Shown piece by piece: positions 1-6,259 of a stretch of DNA of 14,178 bases. This DNA is from an uncultured Flavobacteriia bacterium (GTDB lineage Bacteria; Bacteroidota; Bacteroidia; Flavobacteriales_D; Crocinitomicaceae): the NCBI GenBank assembly GCA_903930085.1, contig CAIYXD010000111.1:1-14178 (forward strand), in the 5' to 3' direction. The notes below the pieces were generated by a model that did not search any database, was not told the origin of the DNA, and was given only the letters and a program-made list of their open reading frames with translations. Both the position numbers and the translations under genes were made by a program. Numbering within the stretch: the stretch's first letter is position 1; each line of letters begins with the position of its first letter.

Positions 1-56
1 CCGGATTCAAATATAAGAAGTTTGAATGAATTTCACCAAGTCGCATTGATTTTATT

Positions 57-64
57 TATTTTTG
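57..64 (+). promoter_or_regulatory. Putative -7 promoter box for gmhA
   Basis: TATTTTTG matches the Bacteroidota -7 consensus TAnnTTTG at every fixed position. It ends 15 bases before the ATG at 80, similar to the boxes before the Fur gene, ychF and the M28 peptidase gene (16-18 bases). If it is used, transcription would begin near base 71. No convincing -33 TTG lies at the usual distance, and the region is T-rich, so a chance match is possible. Confidence 0.35.
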
Positions 65-79
65 ATGAAATTCACACAA

Positions 80-649
80 ATGAGCACAAAACAAATAGCA
101 GACCATTTTTCCGAGGCAATTGAAATTTTGAACAAATTCAACACTTCTGAAAATCATTTATTGATTGAAACAGCAGGAAAATTAATGGCTACATCACTTC
201 GTAATGGTGGAAAAATAATCAGTTGTGGAAACGGCGGTTCCATGTGCGATGCGATGCATTTTGCGGAGGAACTTTCTGGTCGCTACAAAGAAAACCGAAA
301 AGCACTTCCTGCACTTTCCATCTCTGATCCGAGTCATATTAGTTGTGTTGCAAATGATTTTGGTTATTCTTTTGTTTTTTCGCGCTATTTGGAAGCATTA
401 GGAAATAATGGCGATGTTTTATTGGCAATTTCTACCTCCGGCAATTCAGAAAATGTTCTAGAAGCCATAAAAACAGCTAAAGAAAAGGGAATGTTTATTG
501 TTGGATTAACGGGGAAAACCGGCGGAAAAATGGCGGGTCAATGCGACGTTGAAATTCGCGCTCCATATTCTGAATACGCAGACAGGGCGCAAGAAATACA
601 TATTAAAGTAATTCATTCTTTGATTGATTTCATTGAAAAGAATACTTAA
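80..649 (+). CDS. gmhA: Phosphoheptose isomerase (sedoheptulose 7-phosphate isomerase)
   Basis: This enzyme converts sedoheptulose 7-phosphate to D-glycero-D-manno-heptose 7-phosphate in the cytoplasm, the first step towards the ADP-heptose of the LPS inner core. The protein is a single SIS domain and closely resembles E. coli GmhA (192 aa) along its whole length. The glycine-rich SCGNGGS segment, the AMHFAEELSGRY segment and the STSGNS phosphate-binding loop are all visible. Numbered from this start, His60, Glu64, Gln171 and His179 match the zinc and catalytic residues His61, Glu65, Gln172 and His180 of the E. coli protein. In-frame alternatives are ATG 65 (194 aa) and TTG 62 (195 aa). I chose ATG 80 (189 aa) because it aligns with the E. 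coli N-terminus and follows a -7 box at the spacing seen elsewhere in the window. No other heptose gene is nearby. The gene meets a convergent glycosyltransferase gene two bases after its stop. Confidence 0.95.
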   Translation: MSTKQIADHFSEAIEILNKFNTSENHLLIETAGKLMATSLRNGGKIISCGNGGSMCDAMHFAEELSGRYKENRKALPALSISDPSHISCVANDFGYSFVFSRYLEALGNNGDVLLAISTSGNSENVLEAIKTAKEKGMFIVGLTGKTGGKMAGQCDVEIRAPYSEYADRAQEIHIKVIHSLIDFIEKNT

Positions 650-651
650 TC

Positions 652-2439
652 TTACTTTTTTTCGTAAACCACAATTTTTAAGTTATCTATCCAAAGATTT
701 GCCGGACTTCGCTTCCAGAAATCGATTTTTAAAATGTCGCTTTTACTGCGGATTTCAGGCGTAAGGAAATGGATTGTTTTACTTTTCCAGTTCAATGAAT
801 CTTGCTCCAATTCAAAAGTTGTGTAGCCATACGCGCCATTTTTACGATCCATACAAAAAGCAACCAAAATTGGCTGTTCAGTACTAGTGCATTTATAATC
901 AAATCGCAATTCAATCCAAGCGTGGTCTTTTTTAGCCAATTCCGAGAAGGGAACTTTATGAGAATAACCAAATTCTTCCTCGGAAGGAGAATAAAAGCTA
1001 CCACCTTTTAACTTGGGGAAAAGGTCGTTAACAAGGGTTTTACAGGTATATTTTTGCTTGTCTGTAAACTCATTATTTCCAGTGAAATCCCTATTAACCA
1101 ATAGCAATTCTTGTTGTTTCGGCGTAACTTCTGTCTTTAAAAAAGTTGCCCAATAATACGCTTTGGCAGTGCGATATGGATCTAGAATATAATTTCGCAT
1201 TTGCCACCATTGGAATTGATTCAGGAAGACAAAAAACAGCATACAAAAACCAATTGAGAATTGAATTACCCGATTCCATTTTAATAATTCCTTTAAAAAA
1301 TAGCCCAATCCTATTGCAAGTAAAGGATAATATGTCAACATTGGTCGATTGGAAAAACCAGCTCCATACCACCATTCTGTCCAACTAAAAACAATATAAC
1401 TGGAAACAAATAAACTAATTGCAACTGCTGGGAATATCTTCTTGTTGTTTTTGTAGACAAAATAAAGTCCAGTAAGTGCAAAAAGCATTAGTGGAGTATA
1501 AACCAGCCAACCTTTTCGGTAACTAAAGAGCGAATTATAAATGTGGGGGGAGAAAATATCCAAACCTACTCCAGGATTTTTGTACGTGTCGTAAATCCAT
1601 GATCCTGTTTTTAAATGCCAATAATACAATTGCGGAAAAGCGAGTAGAAAGCAACAAAGAATAACAACTAAAAATTGGACTTTGTGTGCGCTAATCCGTT
1701 TTGATTTCTCCTTGAACGTCTCTTTATTTGTAACATTCCACAGCATTGGTAGCAAAAGGAAAAGAATTTCACTTGGTTTGACCAGTGCCATTAAAGCAAC
1801 ACTCAAACCAATCCAAATCAAGTTCTTAAATTGAAATGTTTTGTGCCATTGGATTGTGCTCCAGATTAGAATAGTTGCTAACATAAACAGCACATTGACG
1901 GTTTCCAAATTCTTTAAACTCATGTGGTGTGCATAATTTGTTCCAAGAACAATCAAAAGAAGTACAATCGAAGTTATATTTTCACTAAAAAATTCACGCA
2001 AAATTTTTCGAAAATAGAGCAAACCAATTAAGGTATAGATCATGCAGCCGTATACCAAAGAAAGTTGATAAGGAAGAGAAAAACCATCTGTAGCGTAGCC
2101 AGTCCAAGCAGCAATTAGATCTCCGATAAAATAGAAAACCGCATAGAAGTAAGACATCCCAAACAAGAAAAAATACATTGGTTTACCTTCGTCATTACTA
2201 GAAATTTGGTAAACTGTTCCGCTTAATTGTTTTTCAATGTTTAATTCTTCTACCCAAGAACGATCGTTCAAAAGTGCATCGTCTTGCTGAAATGTTGCAA
2301 CCAAAGGTAAGTAATAGCCGAAAACATCCCAGGAAATCTCCTTTTTATCGATAGAATTCGTTCTAAAAACAACCAATAGAGCGAAAAGAATAAAAATTAC
2401 CCAAAGCGATTTGGAAATTTGTTTTGGCAATACATGCAT
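652..2439 (-). CDS. Multi-pass membrane glycosyltransferase, GT-C / ArnT-PMT type (family 39-like)
   Basis: Likely an inner-membrane glycosyltransferase that moves a sugar from a polyprenyl-phosphate donor to a glycan, lipid or protein on the periplasmic side. The 595-aa protein opens with a membrane helix (about residues 10-27). A periplasmic loop follows with a conserved-looking SWDVFGYY segment; its Asp38 is in the place where GT-C enzymes carry their catalytic acidic residue. About ten more hydrophobic helices extend to around residue 410. The SWTEWWYGAGFSNRP segment near residues 352-366 resembles the Trp/Gly/Arg motif of Bacteroidota family-39 relatives. The last 150 or so residues are soluble and beta-rich, probably a periplasmic carbohydrate-binding-like domain. 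The start is ATG 2439; an in-frame TTG at 2448 would add three residues. The gene stands alone and converges on gmhA. Donor and acceptor cannot be told from sequence. Confidence 0.7.
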   Translation of the reverse strand: MHVLPKQISKSLWVIFILFALLVVFRTNSIDKKEISWDVFGYYLPLVATFQQDDALLNDRSWVEELNIEKQLSGTVYQISSNDEGKPMYFFLFGMSYFYAVFYFIGDLIAAWTGYATDGFSLPYQLSLVYGCMIYTLIGLLYFRKILREFFSENITSIVLLLIVLGTNYAHHMSLKNLETVNVLFMLATILIWSTIQWHKTFQFKNLIWIGLSVALMALVKPSEILFLLLPMLWNVTNKETFKEKSKRISAHKVQFLVVILCCFLLAFPQLYYWHLKTGSWIYDTYKNPGVGLDIFSPHIYNSLFSYRKGWLVYTPLMLFALTGLYFVYKNNKKIFPAVAISLFVSSYIVFSWTEWWYGAGFSNRPMLTYYPLLAIGLGYFLKELLKWNRVIQFSIGFCMLFFVFLNQFQWWQMRNYILDPYRTAKAYYWATFLKTEVTPKQQELLLVNRDFTGNNEFTDKQKYTCKTLVNDLFPKLKGGSFYSPSEEEFGYSHKVPFSELAKKDHAWIELRFDYKCTSTEQPILVAFCMDRKNGAYGYTTFELEQDSLNWKSKTIHFLTPEIRSKSDILKIDFWKRSPANLWIDNLKIVVYEKK

Positions 2440-2603
2440 GCATTTCAATTTAAAACTTGGGCAAGTTAGTAAAAATGCTATGAATTGTACTTTTACTTTT
2501 CATTAAAAATAAAAAAGGAAAGTTATCAACGGAATGGAATTGAATTGTTGAAAAACGAATGTAAAACAGCTACTATCTTTCGATTAAATATCAAAATAAT
2601 GTC

Positions 2604-2611
2604 TAGCTTTG
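2604..2611 (+). promoter_or_regulatory. Putative -7 promoter box for the fur-STAS-purA-ostA operon
   Basis: TAGCTTTG is an exact match to TAnnTTTG, 18 bases before the ATG at 2630. It supports that start over the in-frame TTG at 2609, which would lie inside the box. A weaker candidate, TATCTTTC, lies about 30 bases upstream. No clear -33 element is visible. I found no obvious Fur-box palindrome in the 190-base intergenic region. Confidence 0.5.
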
Positions 2612-2629
2612 TTGTTTACCGATAAGAAC

Positions 2630-3079
2630 ATGTCGAGTCAGGATTTACAGACAACAGTAAAAAATATATTCTCCGCTTATTTGGAGCAGAACGGGCACCG
2701 AAAAACACCTGAGCGCTTTGCCATACTCGCAGAAATTTATAATTACCAAGGACATTTTGATATTGAATCTTTATATGTTAAGATGAAAAATCAAAACTAC
2801 AGAGTTTCACGCGCCACACTTTACAATACAATAGAGTTATTGTTAGCCTGTAATCTGGTACGAAAACATCAATTCGGTAAAAACATTGCACAATTCGAAA
2901 AATCGCATGGTTCCAAACAGCACGACCATGTTATTATTACCGATACCGGTGAAGTAATTGAATTTTGTGATCCGCGCATACAAAACATCAAATCAACAAT
3001 AGAAGAAGTTTTTGGCGTTACAATTCAACACCACTCACTCTATTTTTATGGTGTTAAAAATACGGACACCAAATCCTAA
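2630..3079 (+). CDS. Fur-family transcriptional regulator lacking the CxxC zinc pair
   Basis: A metal- or peroxide-responsive DNA-binding repressor by family. The N-terminal winged helix (about residues 10-85) carries the typical HRKTPERFAIL start and the recognition-helix segment RVSRATLYNTIELL. The C-terminal dimerisation domain has the QHDHV metal-binding segment, EVIEFCDPRI and HHSLYFYG. The paired cysteines that usually follow the HDH segment (CxxCG) are replaced by ITDTG, so the structural zinc site of classical Fur is missing; a single Cys remains in EFCDP. I recall similar sequences from other Bacteroidota, so this is probably a lineage variant and not a broken gene. The 149-aa length is normal. 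The gene heads a four-gene operon with a STAS protein, purA and an OstA-like gene. The metal sensed and the targets are unknown; calling it Fur, Zur or PerR is not possible from sequence. Confidence 0.88.
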   Translation: MSSQDLQTTVKNIFSAYLEQNGHRKTPERFAILAEIYNYQGHFDIESLYVKMKNQNYRVSRATLYNTIELLLACNLVRKHQFGKNIAQFEKSHGSKQHDHVIITDTGEVIEFCDPRIQNIKSTIEEVFGVTIQHHSLYFYGVKNTDTKS

Positions 3080-3082
3080 ATA

Positions 3083-3430
3083 ATGTCGCTCGAATTCAAC
3101 ATATCTTCCAACAATGGAATTTCTATTGTTTCTTTTATAGGAAAGATTGTTTCAGACGAGAATTTAGTTTTGCTACAAAAAGAGATAAGCGCTTTAAACG
3201 AGCCGAATGCCATGAATTTAATCTTTGATTTTGGACAATTGACACATATCAATTCTTCAGGAATAAATTTCATCATTCGCTCACTGACACGTTCTCGAAT
3301 TATTAACCGAGATTTAGTGTTAACATCCATTACGGGAAACGTAAAAACAATATTTGAAATCGCGAAAATAACAGAGATCTTCTCTATTTATGCAACGGTT
3401 TCAGAAGCAATAAATCATTTTAAGAATTAA
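3083..3430 (+). CDS. Single-domain STAS protein (anti-sigma factor antagonist-like)
   Basis: A 115-aa protein made only of a STAS domain, of the SpoIIAA/RsbV type. Such proteins bind an anti-sigma kinase and release a sigma factor, with binding controlled by phosphorylation of one serine. The segment LTHINSSGINFIIR (residues 53-66) aligns with the phosphorylation loop of SpoIIAA and puts Ser58 and Ser59 at the same numbers as in that protein. The Asp57 usual before the serine is Asn57 here. No anti-sigma kinase, PP2C phosphatase or sigma factor is encoded in the window, so the partner is elsewhere or the protein does something else. It starts one codon after the Fur stop in the same frame and is followed by purA at the same spacing, so the genes are almost certainly co-transcribed. 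Confidence 0.8.
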   Translation: MSLEFNISSNNGISIVSFIGKIVSDENLVLLQKEISALNEPNAMNLIFDFGQLTHINSSGINFIIRSLTRSRIINRDLVLTSITGNVKTIFEIAKITEIFSIYATVSEAINHFKN

Positions 3431-3433
3431 CAA

Positions 3434-4705
3434 ATGAAAGTGGACGTACTATTAGGTTTACAATGGGGAGACGAGGGAAAAGGGAAAATCGTCGATGTAC
3501 TAACTCCAAAATATGATATTATCGCTCGATTTCAAGGCGGACCGAATGCTGGTCACACCTTGGAATTTGAAGGTATAAAACACGTTCTACACACCATTCC
3601 ATCTGGTATTTTCAGAGAAGGTGTTATGAATCTTGTTGGTAATGGAGTAGTAATTGATCCTGTAATTTTCCAAAAAGAATTGGAAAAACTTGCTCCATTC
3701 AACATTGATTTCACAAAACGCTTATTACTCTCCAAAAAAGCACATTTAATCCTTCCAACACACCGTTTATTGGATGCAGCATCAGAAGCAGCGAAAGGGA
3801 AAAATAAAATCGGTTCCACCTTAAAAGGTATAGGACCTACTTACATGGATAAAACAGGGAGAAACGGTTTGCGCGTTGGCGATATTTTCCTTCCTAATTT
3901 TAAAGAGAAATACGATATTCTTGTTGAAAAACACGTTGGTATTTTAAAACATTATGAAGGATTTGAATACGATTTAACGGAATTAGAAGGTCCTTGGATG
4001 GAAGGAATTGAAACATTGCGTTCTATTCCCGCAGTAGATAGCGAACATTACTTGAACGACGCATTGAAAGCCGGTAAAAAAGTTTTGGCAGAAGGCGCCC
4101 AAGGAACAATGCTAGACATCGACTTTGGAACCTATCCATTTGTTACCTCATCCAATACTGTAACTGCTGGAACATGCACAGGTTTAGGAATTGCTCCAAC
4201 AAAAATTGGTAACGTAATTGGAATATTCAAAGCATATTGTACACGCGTTGGTAGCGGACCATTTCCAACGGAACTAGACAATGCTGAAGGAGAATTGATC
4301 CGTCAGGAAGGAAGAGAATTTGGCGCAACAACAGGCAGACCAAGACGTTGCGGATGGATTGACCTTCCACAAATGAAATATGCAATTATGATTAATGGCG
4401 TTACAGAACTTTCGATGATGAAAGCAGATGTTTTAAGTTGTTTTGATACGATTAAAGCATGTACACATTACATCATAAATGGCGAAAAAGTAGATTATTT
4501 CCCATACGATGTGGACGGAATCGAACTAACACCAGTTTACGAGGAAATTGAAGGTTGGAATTGCGATCTTACGCAACTAAAATCTTTTGAAGACGCACCA
4601 CAAACGCTAAAAAATTACGTTACGTATTTGGAACGACATTTGGAAGTGCCAATTACAGTTGTTTCCGTTGGTCCAGATAGAAACCAAACACTAAAGAATC
4701 ACTAA
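3434..4705 (+). CDS. purA: Adenylosuccinate synthetase
   Basis: Joins IMP and aspartate using GTP to give adenylosuccinate, the first committed step from IMP to AMP, in the cytoplasm. The 423-aa length fits the family (E. coli, 432). The N-terminal GLQWGDEGKGK loop carries Asp13, and GGPNAGHT carries His41; both are the catalytic residues at the same numbers as in E. coli. The IMP-binding segment GIGPTYMDKTGRNGLRVGD follows near residues 127-145, and the switch segment TTGRPRRCGWID lies near residue 300. Nothing appears missing. The gene is third in the operon, with single-codon gaps on both sides. PurA in other bacteria is inhibited by ppGpp, which is of interest because a full-length rel gene converges on this operon at 6260. 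Confidence 0.98.
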   Translation: MKVDVLLGLQWGDEGKGKIVDVLTPKYDIIARFQGGPNAGHTLEFEGIKHVLHTIPSGIFREGVMNLVGNGVVIDPVIFQKELEKLAPFNIDFTKRLLLSKKAHLILPTHRLLDAASEAAKGKNKIGSTLKGIGPTYMDKTGRNGLRVGDIFLPNFKEKYDILVEKHVGILKHYEGFEYDLTELEGPWMEGIETLRSIPAVDSEHYLNDALKAGKKVLAEGAQGTMLDIDFGTYPFVTSSNTVTAGTCTGLGIAPTKIGNVIGIFKAYCTRVGSGPFPTELDNAEGELIRQEGREFGATTGRPRRCGWIDLPQMKYAIMINGVTELSMMKADVLSCFDTIKACTHYIINGEKVDYFPYDVDGIELTPVYEEIEGWNCDLTQLKSFEDAPQTLKNYVTYLERHLEVPITVVSVGPDRNQTLKNH

Positions 4706-4708
4706 AAT

Positions 4709-6247
4709 TTGAAGGCATTCAAGAACATATTAAAATTTGCGCTTTCACTAAGCGCATTTTTTTTGTTTCCCGAATTTTTAGGGGCGCAAAAAAATATTCT
4801 TGAATTATTGCCTGGTTCCGAGAAACTTGGATACAATGAAAAAACCGGCGCGCACCGACTGGTTGGAAGCGTAAACTTTAGCTATCAGGGAAACACAATG
4901 TATTGCGATTCAGCGCACTATTTTGATAAAACGCAAGAAGTTCGTGCGTATGGAAATGTCCATGTTACAAAAGATGAAATCAATTTGTTTTGTGATTCCT
5001 TATATTACAACGGAAAAACCCGCAAAGCAAAATTATGGGGACACGTGCGGGTTCGAGATTTAGAATATAAGCTTACAACCGACACCTTAGAATACGATTC
5101 AAAAAAAGCGCAAGGAATTTATCGCCACGGTGGAAAAGTAGAAAGTATTGTTTCTCCGGAGGTACTGACCAGCAGAATAGGCTATTTTTATCCACAATCT
5201 CGCAGCTTCTTTTTCAGCGGAAAAGTCACGTATTCGAATGCAGATCTTTCCATGAAAACGGATACACTACAATATGTTTATGCAAAACAAACCACCTACT
5301 TTTATGGTCCTACCACGATTCTAAAAGGCAAAACCATTCTGAAATGCGAGCGCGGTTGGTACAATGTGGAAACAGAAGAAGGACGATTAATTCAACACGC
5401 TGAAATTAGAGAAGAAAGTAAAATAATTCGTGGCGACACCCTTTACTATCAGCCAATTTTAGGTCATTCATTTGGGAAAGGTCACGTTTATTTCAAAGAC
5501 ACTACAGAAGCATTAGAATTTTACAGCGATTATGCATTCTATTCCGAGAAAGCGAATTATTCCTTTTTAACGGGGCATGCATTGGCGATAAAAGTGCAGA
5601 AAAACGATACGATTTATTTGCACGCCGACACCTTGTTTAACCAAAATGATTCTTTGGGAAATCCGAATTACACCGTTGGATATTTTAATGTTAAACTATA
5701 CAATACCGCAATGCAGGCGATTTGCGATAGTATGTATTTTGATCGTGTGAAAAATATTCTAGAATTGCATAAAAAACCAGTTGTATGGGCACAAAATGCG
5801 GAATTAAAAGGCGTAAAAATGCAAATTCACCTGAATGATTCATTACTAGAAAAAATTCTGATTACCGAAAATGCCTCAGCAATAATGGAAATAGATTCCG
5901 GAAAATACTATAACCAATTGGCTGGAAAGGAAATTACTGCCTTTTTCAAGGAAAATGCACTCGTTCGATCGGATATCAATGGCAATGCACGAACGATATT
6001 TTTTCCGGAGAACGAAGAAAAAACCGATTCAACGGTTGTGATCAAGCGACTCGGTATGAATCGTTTGTACGCAAGTAGTTTGCGCGTTTATTTAGATAGC
6101 GGTGAAGTTCGAGGAGTTACCTATTTTGATAAACCCGACGGTGTATTCTATCCGATGGATCAACTCAATAAAGAAGAGCAATTTATTTCTGATTTTATGT
6201 GGCAGGCAGTTTTAAGACCAAAAAACTGGATGGAAATAATCCACTAA
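4709..6247 (+). CDS. OstA/LptA-like exported protein
   Basis: Probably a periplasmic protein of the OstA/LptA fold, involved in moving LPS to the outer membrane or in outer-membrane assembly. The 512-aa product begins with a signal peptide: Lys2 and Lys5, a hydrophobic stretch at residues 8-21, and likely cleavage after LGA at 26. The mature part is beta-rich and repetitive. Short motifs of the form D-S/T-L/M/A-x-Y/F recur as CDSAHYF, CDSLYYN, TDTLEYD, TDTLQYV, GDTLYYQ and CDSMYFD, as expected of stacked beta-jellyroll turns. The start is TTG. An in-frame stop lies only six bases upstream of it and the first internal ATG is at residue 64, beyond the signal peptide, so the non-ATG start is well supported. 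It is the last gene of the fur-STAS-purA operon, and its stop is 12 bases from the convergent rel stop. The Bacteroidota family is poorly characterised, so the LPS role is inferred from fold. Confidence 0.8.
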   Translation: MKAFKNILKFALSLSAFFLFPEFLGAQKNILELLPGSEKLGYNEKTGAHRLVGSVNFSYQGNTMYCDSAHYFDKTQEVRAYGNVHVTKDEINLFCDSLYYNGKTRKAKLWGHVRVRDLEYKLTTDTLEYDSKKAQGIYRHGGKVESIVSPEVLTSRIGYFYPQSRSFFFSGKVTYSNADLSMKTDTLQYVYAKQTTYFYGPTTILKGKTILKCERGWYNVETEEGRLIQHAEIREESKIIRGDTLYYQPILGHSFGKGHVYFKDTTEALEFYSDYAFYSEKANYSFLTGHALAIKVQKNDTIYLHADTLFNQNDSLGNPNYTVGYFNVKLYNTAMQAICDSMYFDRVKNILELHKKPVVWAQNAELKGVKMQIHLNDSLLEKILITENASAIMEIDSGKYYNQLAGKEITAFFKENALVRSDINGNARTIFFPENEEKTDSTVVIKRLGMNRLYASSLRVYLDSGEVRGVTYFDKPDGVFYPMDQLNKEEQFISDFMWQAVLRPKNWMEIIH

Positions 6248-6259
6248 TTCAATACCAAA

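Noticed and set aside
2434..2443. ATGCATGCAT palindrome at the start of the glycosyltransferase gene
   Set aside because: It overlaps the start codon, is short, and is explained by the tandem Met, His and Cys codons; no second copy was seen.
2609..2629. TTG-initiated N-terminal extension of the Fur-family protein
   Set aside because: It overlaps the -7 promoter box, and the added residues are not part of the family.
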